Shown one piece after another: positions 37,200 through 46,207 of a stretch of 64,000 nt of DNA. The DNA is taken from assembly GCF_001757995.1 (NCBI RefSeq), contig NZ_LXLV01000027.1, forward strand, positions 33,319-97,318, read 5' to 3'. The notes beneath the pieces were generated by a model, which did no database searches, was not told the origin of the DNA, and saw only the letters and a list, made by a program, of their open reading frames with translations. This DNA is from Bacillus mycoides (GTDB lineage: Bacteria > Bacillota > Bacilli > Bacillales > Bacillaceae_G). Position 1 is the stretch's first letter. Every line of letters begins with the position of its first letter. The position numbers and the translations under genes are program-made.

Positions 37200-37330
37200 A
37201 TGTATGGCTGTTTGCAGGCTGTATGTTCCTTGTAGCAGTCTTTTTAAACACGTTGTTATTATTCGGTCACAGAATGATAAAAAGGTGGAGAAATAAGAAA
37301 TGGAATCGTGAAAATGAAATTGCAGATTAA
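37196..37330 (+). CDS. Small membrane protein, 44 aa
   Basis: MNVWLFAGCMFLVAVFLNTL continues into a basic tail (HRMIKRWRNKKWNREN). One membrane helix with a positive cytoplasmic end is predicted. It overlaps the previous gene by four bases and ends 15 bp before topB, so it belongs to the operon. Confidence 0.6.
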   Translation: MNVWLFAGCMFLVAVFLNTLLLFGHRMIKRWRNKKWNRENEIAD

Positions 37331-37345
37331 TAGGAGGTACTACTT

Positions 37346-40003
37346 ATGGGAAAAACATTGTTTATTGCAGAGAAGCCGAAGGTAGCTGTTGAATTATTAA
37401 AATCACCTAGATTTAGAAACTCGCAAAAATATCCAGGAAGTAAGCCATATTATGGCTACTATGAAAATGAAAATTACATTATTAGTTGGTGCCGAGGGCA
37501 CTTATTAGAACTAAAACATCCAGAGGAGATGGACGAGAGATACAAAGAATTTAAATTCGAACATTTACCAATTATTTTGGAGCCGGAATATAAAGTGAAA
37601 TCGGATAGTCTCGAGCAGGTTCAAATATTGGTTAAGTTATTAAATCGCCCCGATGTAGACCATGTGGTCAACTCCTGTGATGCAGATAAAGAGGGTGAGC
37701 TTATCTATCGAGAGATATATCAACATGCAGGTGTGAACAAGCGAGAATCCCGCCTTTTTATCTCTTCTTATGAAGCCGCAGAGTTAGAGGGAGCATTGAA
37801 CCGATTAGAACCAGGAGCAGACTATGACGGGCTTGCTCAATCCGCCAAAGCAAGGCAATACCTAGATTATATTCTAGGAATTAATGTTACGAGGGGCTGT
37901 ACATCAAAACTAGCAAGAAACCAATTCTTATTGGCTTCCGGTCGTGTTCAAATGTGTATCTTGAATGAAATCCGTCAAAGAGAAATTGCAATTCAAAACT
38001 ATAAAGAACAAACCTACTATAATTTAAAGCTATTAACGGAAAATGGTTTATCACCGGTGATAAAAACAGAAGAACAACTTATAGATCCATCCCCACTCCA
38101 AAAACTTGGAGATAGTTTGAAAGAATCAAATGTAATCGTAACGGAATTTAAAGAAAGTACGAGAAAAAAGAAACCGAAATTATTATATAACTTAACAGAT
38201 ATCTACAAAGATGCTCACGCCAAGCTGAAAATAAATGCAGAAACAGCAAAAAAACATATTCAGAGTTTGTATGACGAAGGCTTTATCACGTACCCTCGTT
38301 CTTCATCCAGGCACTTACCTACCGAACAAGTGGAACGAGTAAAAGAAGTAATGGGAGCATTAGAAAAGAGCTCCTATACAAATTTAGTACAACAAGTAGA
38401 TCCATCTTCTATTACGAAAAAACATACGACTTTTAATGATGAGTTAGTAAGTAGTCATTTTGCAATCATCCCAACAACAAAATCATATGTCGGGACCAAC
38501 CGAAATCCATTAGAAAAACAGTTATATGATTTAATTGTAAAACGATTTATCGGGAACTTTATGAAACCAGCAATCTATCTGGTAAGAGAAGTACACTTTA
38601 TAGATCAAGAGGGCAACACATATAGTACAAAAGAAAAGATCCTACAAGAGAAAGGGTTTCTACGTGTTTTTCAAGAGGATATAGAAGAGGGATCAGTTGA
38701 GGCATTTCAAATCCCCGTTTTACAGGAGGGAGATTCTTTCAGAATCGTTCAATATGACTTGATTGAGTCACGAACAAAGAAACCAGCCTTTCATACGGAA
38801 AGTTCCATTTTAACCTTTATGGAGACGGCAGGGCGTAAATTGGATGATGAACATTTGAAAGAACTCATGAAAGGAAAACGGATTGGGACAGTCGCAACAG
38901 AAGAAACATTTATCCCGAAACTGTTAGAGCGGAGCTATATTGATGTTACCAACAATCAGATTCAAACCACTCATATTGGTCGTGCGTTTATAGATGCTTT
39001 TCCGGTAGATGAAATCAAAAATCCATCTTATACGGCTGAAATGGAAGGGATGATCTACATGATCGAAAAAAAAGAAGTGAAATATGAGGAATTTGTAGAG
39101 AAGACAAACGCGTTTGTAAAGGATACGGTAGAACAATTAGGCGCAATGGATGATAAGGTGTCCGATAGCATCATTAATACCTGGAATCAGCAGATTGAGG
39201 TGTGCAAATGCCCTTGTAGAAAAGGAAAAATCCTTCATAAAGGTAATTTTTATGGGTGCAGTAATTATCCAGAATGTGAAATTTCTCTACCAAAGAAAAT
39301 CAAAGAAAAAGCGATTCCGGAGGCACAAGCGAAAAAGCTGTTTGAGGATAGGAAAACAGACCTTTTAAAAGGATTTAAGTCCAATGAGAAAGAGTTTTCC
39401 GCTTATCTAGTGTTACATGAAGGAAATATCAAATTTCAGTTCCCAACACAAGAGGAGCTGTCATTTGGTAAATGCCCAAAATGTAAAAAAGGTGAGATCC
39501 TTCATCGTAAAACGTTTTATGGATGCACGGAGCATAAAAACGGATGTGATTTTATGTTACCAGCAAAGATGAAAGGGAAAGCAATCCCTGGTAATCAAAT
39601 GAAAAAGTTGATTCAGTATAAAACAACAGATTTTATAAATGGCTTTGAAGGGGAAAAGGGAGAATTTACGGCAGCTATCTATATGGAAGCGGACGGAAGT
39701 TTGAAATTCCGTTTTCCAACGACTGAAGATCGTACAATTGGCAAATGTCCATTATGTAAGAGTAGAGTTCTTGTAGGAAAAAGTAACTACTTATGTGAGA
39801 AATACAAAAAAGGCTGTGACTTCATTATTTTTGGTACATTCTCTGGTAAAAATCTAAGTAGTAACCATGTGAAAAAGTTATTAGAAAAGAATGTGACAGA
39901 TCAGATTAAAGGGTTTATCTCGAATAAAAACGGGAAGAAATTTGACGCTCGTTTATCATACAGCGTACAGGAGAAGCGATTAAAATTCTTATTCGGCAAA
40001 TAA
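37346..40003 (+). CDS. topB: DNA topoisomerase III (plasmid type)
   Basis: An 885-residue type IA topoisomerase. The Toprim domain starts TLFIAEKPKVAVELL and has VNSCDADKEGELIYR (Asp-x-Asp plus Glu). The catalytic tyrosine is Y316 in GFITYPRSSSRHL. Motif ASGRVQMCIL occupies the usual SGRVQ-T-P-T-L place with an unusual ending. Three C-terminal zinc fingers follow (CKCPC...CSNYPEC; CPKCKKG...CTEHKNGC; CPLCKS...CEKYKKGC). Plasmid TopB resolves single-strand crossovers during transfer or replication. AGGAGG precedes the ATG, and a terminator follows at 40031. Confidence 0.92.
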   Translation: MGKTLFIAEKPKVAVELLKSPRFRNSQKYPGSKPYYGYYENENYIISWCRGHLLELKHPEEMDERYKEFKFEHLPIILEPEYKVKSDSLEQVQILVKLLNRPDVDHVVNSCDADKEGELIYREIYQHAGVNKRESRLFISSYEAAELEGALNRLEPGADYDGLAQSAKARQYLDYILGINVTRGCTSKLARNQFLLASGRVQMCILNEIRQREIAIQNYKEQTYYNLKLLTENGLSPVIKTEEQLIDPSPLQKLGDSLKESNVIVTEFKESTRKKKPKLLYNLTDIYKDAHAKLKINAETAKKHIQSLYDEGFITYPRSSSRHLPTEQVERVKEVMGALEKSSYTNLVQQVDPSSITKKHTTFNDELVSSHFAIIPTTKSYVGTNRNPLEKQLYDLIVKRFIGNFMKPAIYLVREVHFIDQEGNTYSTKEKILQEKGFLRVFQEDIEEGSVEAFQIPVLQEGDSFRIVQYDLIESRTKKPAFHTESSILTFMETAGRKLDDEHLKELMKGKRIGTVATEETFIPKLLERSYIDVTNNQIQTTHIGRAFIDAFPVDEIKNPSYTAEMEGMIYMIEKKEVKYEEFVEKTNAFVKDTVEQLGAMDDKVSDSIINTWNQQIEVCKCPCRKGKILHKGNFYGCSNYPECEISLPKKIKEKAIPEAQAKKLFEDRKTDLLKGFKSNEKEFSAYLVLHEGNIKFQFPTQEELSFGKCPKCKKGEILHRKTFYGCTEHKNGCDFMLPAKMKGKAIPGNQMKKLIQYKTTDFINGFEGEKGEFTAAIYMEADGSLKFRFPTTEDRTIGKCPLCKSRVLVGKSNYLCEKYKKGCDFIIFGTFSGKNLSSNHVKKLLEKNVTDQIKGFISNKNGKKFDARLSYSVQEKRLKFLFGK

Positions 40004-40030
40004 AAATGAAATGTATCAACTATAAGTAGC

Positions 40031-40066
40031 AAAAGAGGACTAGGAAACGGAATAGTCCTCTTTTTT
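40031..40066 (+). terminator. Terminator after topB
   Basis: AAAAGAGGACTA pairs with TAGTCCTCTTTT, followed by a T tract. Confidence 0.85.
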
Positions 40067-40100
40067 ATTTCATTTTATAGAGTAAAGGGGGGATTCCGTA

Positions 40101-41078
40101 ATGGCACATGTCAGTACGGAGGATGCGATGAAAGCAAGAAACATTGACTTGATTTCATATCTGGAAGCAAAGGGAGAAACGTTTAAGAAAGAAGGAAACT
40201 ATTACCGTCATACAGAGCATGACAGTCTCATTATTAAAGGGAATCAATACGCCTGGAATAGTCGAGGGGAGAAGGGATATGGAGCGATTAGCTTTGCGAT
40301 GATGTACTATGAAATGACATTTCCACAAGCCGTATTAGATATAAATAAAGGGGATTACAAAGAGTTTGATCGCTCAAAAGCTGAAGAAGAACGCAAAAAA
40401 GAACAGCAGCCCTTCATCTATCCCAAACACTTAGAAGTAAATAAGCAAACAGAGATTAAAGAATATCTAATTCATGAACGGAAAATAGATCCTCGCTTGG
40501 TGAACTGGCTGATTAAAAAGGATCTCATCGCCCAGGATAAGAAAAATAATGTGGTGTTCAAATGGAGGGAAGAAGGAGGCAAAGGGCAAGTCATTGGAAT
40601 GAACCGTCAAGGTACAGTCAAAATGGAGAATAAAAGGGGAAGCTTTAAGCAAATTGTCCCGAATTATGAAAAAATCAATGCCGGTTTTACGGTTGATGTG
40701 GGTAAGCCGGATAAAATCTACTTTTATGAAGATCCAATCGACATGTTATCCCATTGGAGTATCAAGCAAAATAAAATACAAAACGCTCGCCTGGTTTCTA
40801 TGCATGGATTGAAGTCAAAAACGGTGATTCAATCTTTAATGGATGCGAAAAAAGAAGGGCACGATATTAAAGTGGTCATCATGGCAGTAGATAATGATAA
40901 GGCTGGGAAAGACTTCATTCAGACGATGAAATGCTTTGTAGATCTTAAAGAGGACATTCCAACGCATGAAAAGGATTGGAACGATGTCCGGAAGAAACAA
41001 GTGAGTGAACAACAGCCAAAAGAAACAGTGCAACCAAAGAAAATGAAACCAATTAAAGAGGTGGAGAGAAGTGTCTAA
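40101..41078 (+). CDS. DUF3991/Toprim primase-like protein
   Basis: The 325-residue protein has an N-terminal segment similar to DUF3991 (DLISYLEAKGETFKKEGNYY then YAWNSRGEKGYGAISF). A Toprim domain follows, with KIYFYEDPIDMLSHW (Glu) and VIMAVDNDKAGKDFI (Asp-x-Asp). This combination is common on conjugative plasmids and is thought to prime or repair incoming DNA. No zinc finger or helicase domain is attached, so it is a minimal form. A GGGGGG box precedes the ATG. It overlaps the next gene by eight bases. Confidence 0.8.
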   Translation: MAHVSTEDAMKARNIDLISYLEAKGETFKKEGNYYRHTEHDSLIIKGNQYAWNSRGEKGYGAISFAMMYYEMTFPQAVLDINKGDYKEFDRSKAEEERKKEQQPFIYPKHLEVNKQTEIKEYLIHERKIDPRLVNWLIKKDLIAQDKKNNVVFKWREEGGKGQVIGMNRQGTVKMENKRGSFKQIVPNYEKINAGFTVDVGKPDKIYFYEDPIDMLSHWSIKQNKIQNARLVSMHGLKSKTVIQSLMDAKKEGHDIKVVIMAVDNDKAGKDFIQTMKCFVDLKEDIPTHEKDWNDVRKKQVSEQQPKETVQPKKMKPIKEVERSV

Positions 41079-41733
41079 TCTACCCAAAATGCCAAACATA
41101 ATACAGATTTTGATTTATGGTTTTATCCTTTATGTTCTTTTTCGTATTTTTAAATTTATGTACCGGAAGATCCAGGAGCGAAGAATATTAAAGCGAATGG
41201 CTAAGTCCGGTATTCGCTATATAGACAAAATGGACGGACATCAATTCGAAGTATACCTAAAAGCTCTCTTTCGAGAGTTGGGTTATTCTCCAACAGTTAC
41301 AAAGCAGTCAAATGATTTCGGAGCGGATCTGGTATTAAAGGGGAAAAATCGTATTGTAATCCAGGCGAAACGCTACGGGATGAAAAATAGAGTCGGCATC
41401 AGTGCCGTACAAGAGATATATGCAGCGCAAGCTTATTACAAAGCACATGAAGGATGGGTTGTAACGAACAGTGTATATACAAGACAAGCAAAGGAATTAG
41501 CGGAGGCATGCCATGTAAAACTAATAGATCGTGTAGAACTTCAGAAATTGATTAATAAAATTAATCCCGAATATTCGGCTGAAGATGTATATCAAGGAGT
41601 AAAACCTGAAGAACGGAAATGCCCAACATGTAAAAATCATTTAGTCGTTCGAAATTCGAATAAAACAGGAAATAAGTTTTTTGGCTGTTCTCAATATCCT
41701 ACATGTACACATACAGAACCAATAAATACATGA
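41071..41733 (+). CDS. Membrane-anchored Mrr-like nuclease with topoisomerase zinc finger
   Basis: Residues 9-28 form a membrane helix. Residues about 50-160 match the Mrr_cat/DUF2034 restriction-endonuclease fold: GHQFEVYLKALFRELGYSPT, an Asp in NDFGADLVL, and the Q-A-K catalytic pair in RIVIQAKRY. The C-terminus is a topoisomerase-type zinc finger, CPTCKNHLVV...FFGCSQYPTC. Such proteins are common near plasmid transfer genes and may degrade or process DNA at the membrane. A fragment of a second copy lies at the left edge of the window (1-97). It is the last gene of the transfer block. Confidence 0.8.
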   Translation: MSNLPKMPNIIQILIYGFILYVLFRIFKFMYRKIQERRILKRMAKSGIRYIDKMDGHQFEVYLKALFRELGYSPTVTKQSNDFGADLVLKGKNRIVIQAKRYGMKNRVGISAVQEIYAAQAYYKAHEGWVVTNSVYTRQAKELAEACHVKLIDRVELQKLINKINPEYSAEDVYQGVKPEERKCPTCKNHLVVRNSNKTGNKFFGCSQYPTCTHTEPINT

Positions 41734-41966
41734 GCTGAGATGAAAATCCAGCTCTTTTGTTATTTTTAGGAATTAATTATAAAAATCATACTCTCATCAA
41801 AAAACGACTTCTCAGATTCCGTTATAACAAATGTTTATTTAGTAGTGAATGACATAAGACCTAAACAACAAGAAATGTGTTAAAAGCGAAAATAAACGGT
41901 TTAAAGCGAGTTAAGGATGTTATTAAGAATTTTTTATAAAATATCTGAAAAATGTGGATTTGAAAT

Positions 41967-42046
41967 AAAGTTTAATCGTTTATAACAAAGTTTAACCGTT
42001 TTGAAAAAAGATTAACTGTTTATAAAAAAATTGCACCGTTTTACCC
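41967..42046 (+). repeat. 20 bp-period array, four units
   Basis: Four exact 20 bp steps: AAAGTTTAATCGTTTATAAC, AAAGTTTAACCGTTTTGAAA, AAAGATTAACTGTTTATAAA and AAAATTGCACCGTTTTACCC, introduced by GGATTTGAAAT. This is the clearest example of the family. It lies about 200 bp upstream of, and co-oriented with, the orphan gene at 42244. The rest of 41734-42243 holds no gene. Confidence 0.8.
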
Positions 42047-42243
42047 TTAGGATTTAGTATTTAAAGAGGGGTTATTTATTTTTGATAGGTTTTATAAGGA
42101 TTACAGCTATTTTTCAAGACTAAAAATTACTTTCTATTTTGTATATTAATTGCAATTATACTGCGCCCTCCGCTATGCTTAGGTTGTGACATAATAAGAG
42201 GACGTTAATTATGAATAACAAAATTTTTAGGTAGGTGTGAATA

Positions 42244-42873
42244 GTGTTATATAGAGTGGATAATTTCAACTTTTCCGGAAAATACAACTGTTGGGGTGGA
42301 TCTATAAACGTAAATTGTTCCGTTTCGTTTTTTGAACAAAAAAAAATTGAGATAGAGGGGGATTTAGAAAGTAACCAACCTTTAACAAAAGAAGCTTATA
42401 ATACGCTATGTTATTTAAAGGCACACTTTGATATTGTTTATGAAAATATACTAAAGGGTCTATTTGAATTGCAATTTAAAGATTTAATGAGATACGAGAT
42501 ATATAATGAAAATGACGACTCCTTTAGTCCTATTACTTTTAATAGTATGGAAGAAATCCACCCTTATATAGGAACTCCTACATTTGAGATTTTACCTGAT
42601 TATACGAAGGACAACTATGCTTATTTTACAATTTCATTTAATAAAGGTTGCTTGCTATCTATTGAACATGGTCTTACAGCTTTATTTTTTAAAAATGATA
42701 TGATTCATATTCAGCCTTCTGATTCATATTGTATGCTTCAAATGCTTATGGGTTACGAGGAAGACTGTGCAAAGTGGCAAAAAGATTTTTGGTTAGTATG
42801 TTTTGAACTAGCTAAGAACAATTTATTTAACGATAGAGAATTGGTTAGAGATAATTGGTTGAAAAGTAAATAA
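42244..42873 (+). CDS. Orphan 209-aa protein, immunity-like
   Basis: The start is GTG, with AGGTG upstream. The protein is acidic and soluble, rich in aromatic residues, with alternating strand and helix (YNCWGGSINVNCSVSFFEQK, then PTFEILPDYTKDNYAYFTIS, ending FDREL-type helix). Its size and single-gene setting resemble DUF6985-like immunity proteins, but the match is an impression. No toxin is next to it. It is bracketed by an array of 20 bp units upstream and an inverted unit downstream (42985-43021). Confidence 0.6.
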   Translation: MLYRVDNFNFSGKYNCWGGSINVNCSVSFFEQKKIEIEGDLESNQPLTKEAYNTLCYLKAHFDIVYENILKGLFELQFKDLMRYEIYNENDDSFSPITFNSMEEIHPYIGTPTFEILPDYTKDNYAYFTISFNKGCLLSIEHGLTALFFKNDMIHIQPSDSYCMLQMLMGYEEDCAKWQKDFWLVCFELAKNNLFNDRELVRDNWLKSK

Positions 42874-42984
42874 CCCTCTTAGTTTTTAAACAGAAATCTT
42901 GAAAACAAAACTGATGATAGTATAAATTCATGGACACATCTAAATGAGTTCCTTTTCTTTCTACTAAAATTAACGTTTGTAGCA

Positions 42985-43021
42985 TCTTTTTAATCAATCT
43001 TTATTTCAAACCAACAAATAT
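42985..43021 (-). repeat. 20 bp-family unit, inverted
   Basis: On the minus strand this reads GGTTTGAAATAAAGATTGAT then TAAAAAGATGCTACAAACG. It shares GTTTGAAATAAAG with the copies at 44797 and 58771 and closes the block that begins at 41967. Confidence 0.5.
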
Positions 43022-43088
43022 TCACTGAAAGGATGATAGGTTTTATTTTCTATTATGTCCTCTTGTTGATTTAAAAGAAAGTTACGAT

Positions 43089-43365
43089 GAGTTATACGCT
43101 GATTCGGTTGGTACAATTGTATACGCAAGCACTTCTTTTAAACCATCTTCACAAATGCCAACAGCGATGTATACAGCTTTCGTCATATTTGAAATGGTTT
43201 GAGGCGTGTAGTGATGGCCGTACATTTTCTCAATTAAATGTGCGATTTTCGTCATTGTAATTCCTTTTTGAAACAGATGGATAACGGTTGCCTTCTAACG
43301 TATCATTTGAGCGCTGGTAAGGTGCCACCGTCTGTTGTTTAAATTCACCGTTACGGTCACTTATA
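43089..43365 (-). pseudogene. IS256-type transposase remnant
   Basis: The minus strand reads DRNGEFKQQTVAPYQRSNDT, then after a frameshift TVIHLFQKGITMTKIAHLIE, KMYGHHYTPQTISNMTK and, joined directly, AVYIAVGICEDGLKEVLAYT. These are N-terminal and central parts of a Mutator-type (IS256) transposase. The expected 40 residues with the first catalytic Asp are deleted. It is inactive. Confidence 0.7.
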
Positions 43366-43537
43366 AAAAGTCTCTTCCTTTTTTCTAACACGTAACCATT
43401 GATACCTTATCGACACCAAAACCTGCTGTTATTATCTAATTTTGAGAAAAAGACCTTTATTTAAAAATAAAACAATGTTATTTTGATGGCGGATTTCAAA
43501 TTAAAATGCATTTTTATCAAAATAAGGTACTAAGAAG

Positions 43538-43720
43538 CTATATAGAAAAATAGATAGCAAGCAAAAAGGCAATACTACCTACCAAAAAAATAAAAGATAT
43601 GGAACCAACTTTAATTGCTTCTTTTTTCATGAAATATCTTTCATCATTTGTAGTCAAGGTAAAATAAGAAGCTAAAAACCAAAATAAACAGGTAACTAAT
43701 ACTACAAAACTAGCAATCAT
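43538..43720 (-). CDS. Small membrane protein, 60 aa
   Basis: Two predicted membrane helices (residues 3-21 and 37-59) with a charged loop, TNDERYFMKKEAIKVG. No clear ribosome site; TTATAAA precedes the ATG. No family is recognised. It could be real but is not strongly supported. Confidence 0.4.
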   Translation of the reverse strand: MIASFVVLVTCLFWFLASYFTLTTNDERYFMKKEAIKVGSISFIFLVGSIAFLLAIYFSI

Positions 43721-43972
43721 TATAAAAAAAGCTCATATTATCAAATTAAGCACTTTATTTCCTCCATCCTTATAAACTATAAAATATGTTCGGGTATGTA
43801 GTGAGGTATTGTACTGTACTGTTTAATTAACTAAGAATTTTAAGTGAAATAGATAACTCTTTTATTTTACGCTGTCGAATATACTCTATCCAAAACGATA
43901 ACACGTTACTACCTCTTTTCATGATTCTTATTAATTAATAACTAGTTGTCTTCTCTTTATATACACTTGATA

Positions 43973-44239
43973 CTACTCTTTATCTAAGTTAATTTTCTTA
44001 TTTTTAGTTTCTCGATTCTTTTTCAGTTTTTTAATAAAATGACGAACCCATAATACCGTAAGAGCTACATACCCTAATATTGCTGTTGGATTGATAATAT
44101 ACGCCTTTATAAACTCATGCGTTTTTGGAAATTCATCATAGTCTTCTAATAAAATAACGTGCATCATAATCCACATAGACGTGTTAAATAAAAAGCCACA
44201 AAGTAATCTAATGTTATACTCGTCTTTTCTATCTTCCAT
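43973..44239 (-). CDS. Membrane protein, 88 aa
   Basis: Residues 8-30 and 50-68 form two membrane helices, followed by a very basic tail (RHFIKKLKKNRETKNKKINL). The ATG at 44239 is preceded by GTAGTGAATT, a weak site. It lies in the same orientation as the 60-residue membrane protein 250 bp downstream, but they are separated by a gap and probably independent. No family is recognised. Confidence 0.5.
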   Translation of the reverse strand: MEDRKDEYNIRLLCGFLFNTSMWIMMHVILLEDYDEFPKTHEFIKAYIINPTAILGYVALTVLWVRHFIKKLKKNRETKNKKINLDKE

Positions 44240-44349
44240 TATAATTCACTACTTTCTATTAGATAATTTAAATGAAATAGTTTAAATATACCATAAATAA
44301 TAAAAACACTTGGATTTGAGTCAATATCTTGGACACAAAAAAGTTAAGT

Positions 44350-44598
44350 CTATGCTACTTCTCTAGATCTTCTATTGCTTGGGGTGCTACTATGAATTCT
44401 CTTGCGGTTATACCATCCCTCGATGTATTGAAATAGTGCTAAGTTTGCTTGTTCAAATGTGACATATTTTGTACGATATACTTCTTCTTTCTTTAAAGTG
44501 GCATGAAACGATTCCATACAAGCATTATCATATGGACACCCTTTTTTGCTGAAAGAGGGTTTGATTTTATAATTCGTCTGAATTTGAAATAGAGTCAC
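44350..44598 (-). pseudogene. IS3-family (IS150-type) transposase tail
   Basis: The frame contains PSFSKKGCPYDNACMESFHA, TLKKEEVY and NLALFQYIEGWYNRKRIHSS, the C-terminal third of OrfB with the last catalytic Glu (ESFHATLK). The final residues are in another frame (PQAIEDLEK), showing a small deletion. The TATCTTGGACACA sequence at 44321 is likely the element's right end. It is inactive. Confidence 0.75.
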
Positions 44599-44830
44599 GA
44601 TGTTTGTAAGAAAGACGCAAAGTTTTGAATAAAGTTGCGATGCTTTATCTCTTCAATCAAAGAATTCTAAATGGGTTTTGATCAAACTTTTTTATAAAAC
44701 TGAAAGTTCATTTGAAAAGAAAAGGATTCAGTTTGATTAAACTTTATTCAAACTGAATCCTTTTAATTTACTATAAAATACGTGTTTATAAGATGCTTTT
44801 AATCAAACTTTATTTCAAAGCAACAAAAAA
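44591..44830. repeat. 20 bp-period array plus two inverted units
   Basis: Plus-oriented units AGAGTCACGATGTTTGTAAG, AAAGACGCAAAGTTTTGAAT and AAAGTTGCGATGCTTTATCT run from 44591 to 44650. Minus-oriented units follow at 44676-44700 (AAAAAAGTTTGATCAAAACC) and 44797-44825 (GCTTTGAAATAAAGTTTGAT). Between them is an inverted repeat, AAAGGATTCAGTTTGA with TCAAACTGAATCCTTT (44721-44763). Confidence 0.65.
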
Positions 44831-44837
44831 AACAACA

Positions 44838-44895
44838 AATAACCTTGTAGGGTTGTTTGTTTTGCTATAAAATAGCCTTACAAGGTTATTTTATA
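44838..44895. promoter_or_regulatory. Alternative hairpins in a leader
   Basis: AATAACCTTGTA (44839) can pair with TACAAGGTTATT (44879), and TTTTGCTATAAAATAGC contains a smaller stem that would compete. The pair lies just before the ribosome site of the gene at 44915. It could act as an attenuator or an RNA-controlled leader. Confidence 0.4.
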
Positions 44896-44914
44896 GAGAT
44901 AAGGAGTGAGAATA

Positions 44915-45102
44915 TTGGAGAATACAGTAAAAGAAATCATTGATGATTTAGAGTATCTGTTCAGGAATGGAGAAATTGGCATGGAAGTAAGTAATCCGAC
45001 TTACTATCAGAGGTTTGCAAAGTATTGAATGCAACAGAAATGCGCTATGATTTACACATTCATGAATATGATGAGGATTCCCTGGTTGTTAAATTAGTGT
45101 AA
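44915..45102 (+). pseudogene. Small gene with a frameshift
   Basis: A TTG start after AAGGAG opens MENTVKEIIDDLEYLFRNGE and stops after 37 codons. The adjacent frame continues KVLNATEMRYDLHIHEYDED and SLVVKLV to a stop at 45102. The two parts together look like one acidic protein of about 62 residues broken by a single-base change near 45020. It may be natural decay or a sequence error. No family is recognised. Confidence 0.55.
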
Positions 45103-45166
45103 AGTACAAATGTTTTAAGGGGTTAATTTTCTTGAAGTATAAAAAGGGAATGGGGAGGAAAAGGAT

Positions 45167-45268
45167 ATGAAAATTGGTACATCTGAATGGCTTTCTCTTA
45201 GTAAGGATATTAAGCTGAAGTTGATCCGTTTGGCTGTCATAGATAGTAAATATAAACAAGAAAAATAA
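45167..45268 (+). CDS. Small peptide, 33 aa
   Basis: A strong GGGGAGGAAAAGG site precedes ATG. The product is MKIGTSEWLSLSKDIKLKLI then RLAVIDSKYKQEK. A weak terminator (CCCTT...TTGC with GCAA...AAGGG, 45272-45302) follows. It is short but well framed by signals. Its function is unknown. Confidence 0.5.
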   Translation: MKIGTSEWLSLSKDIKLKLIRLAVIDSKYKQEK

Positions 45269-45399
45269 AAACCCTTCATTTGCTTAACAGCAAACAAAGG
45301 GCTTAGTTAATGAGTGACTGAAGTAGAAGGAAATCTAGTCCATTTCCTTCTTTATATATTGTAACATAAAAGGAAAAGCTCAAACAAAGGAGAATTCCC

Positions 45400-45642
45400 A
45401 TGAAAGAAATTGATAAATACATGACACCATCTGAAGCAGCTTTTTATTGGGGGATTCCTCGTGAGACAATTAAGAATAAATATAGCCCCTCTCTAATGAA
45501 CGAGAAGCAAATAAATGATTTAGAACGCATGTTACAAGAAGGTTTAGTGAAGTACTTTTTGCATCCTGAAGGGAAGCGTAAGGAATGGATTATAAGCCGA
45601 CAGGCAATGTATGAATGGTTTGGAGAACCAAAAGACAAGTAG
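45400..45642 (+). CDS. Helix-turn-helix protein, 80 aa
   Basis: AAAGGAG precedes the ATG. The N-terminal segment TPSEAAFYWGIPRETIKNKY fits an excisionase/Xis-type or helix-turn-helix 17 unit, and the second half (YFLHPEGKRKEWIISRQAMY then EWFGEP) carries the wing and anchoring helix. Family members regulate small operons or direct excision. The next gene starts 16 bases after it, so they are probably co-transcribed. Confidence 0.7.
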   Translation: MKEIDKYMTPSEAAFYWGIPRETIKNKYSPSLMNEKQINDLERMLQEGLVKYFLHPEGKRKEWIISRQAMYEWFGEPKDK

Positions 45643-45657
45643 GAAAGGAGGATTATA

Positions 45658-45768
45658 ATGCAAGAGGAAACATTTTCTCTCTGGGGAGGATTCAAGAGTG
45701 CATTTAGGTTAATTATTTGGTTTTGGATCGTTATGTTTTTGCTATTTGGTGAAAGATTGCTACAATAG
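45658..45768 (+). CDS. Small membrane protein, 36 aa
   Basis: AGGAGG precedes the ATG. The product, MQEETFSLWGGFKSAFRLII followed by WFWIVMFLLFGERLLQ, has one hydrophobic segment. It follows the HTH gene by 16 bp and is followed by a terminator (AAAGCCCC with GGGGGCTTTT, 45783-45831). Confidence 0.55.
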   Translation: MQEETFSLWGGFKSAFRLIIWFWIVMFLLFGERLLQ

Positions 45769-45782
45769 AATGGAGTCGAATA

Positions 45783-45831
45783 GAAAGCCCCTTAGGCAGC
45801 TCTCATAGATTTATGGTCTATGGGGGCTTTT
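45783..45831 (+). terminator. Terminator after the HTH/membrane pair
   Basis: AAAGCCCC pairs with GGGGGCTTTT across a 30 base loop that contains its own small stem (CATAGATTTATGGTCTATG). Confidence 0.7.
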
Positions 45832-46207
45832 AACTAGAATTAATAATAATTTCACGTACCGCATTAATTTATAAAGAATAAAACAACCAATAGATAGTCT
45901 ACATTTAAATTTATGTTGAATTAATGTACTACATGGATAGTATATTGTTTGTTTTGGGGTCACCATATAGGGGTCTCGCCACATGCCCATCAAGCTAATA
46001 TTTTGAAGTAACCCTAAAACGAAAATTTTATCTCTCCACACTTGTCTATGAGAATTCAACTCATTTTTTTCGTTTTGGGGAACAATGAACTTCTTAACTT
46101 GATGGCAATTTGACAGGATCCTAGGAATAAAGTTGTTGATTTAATGGGCATAATTCTGTCATTCTACCGATGACATCAACAAAATTTTTATATCTATAAT
46201 ACGGTAG

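Noticed and set aside
41967-42046. 20 bp units as a CRISPR array
   Set aside because: The units touch each other with no spacers.
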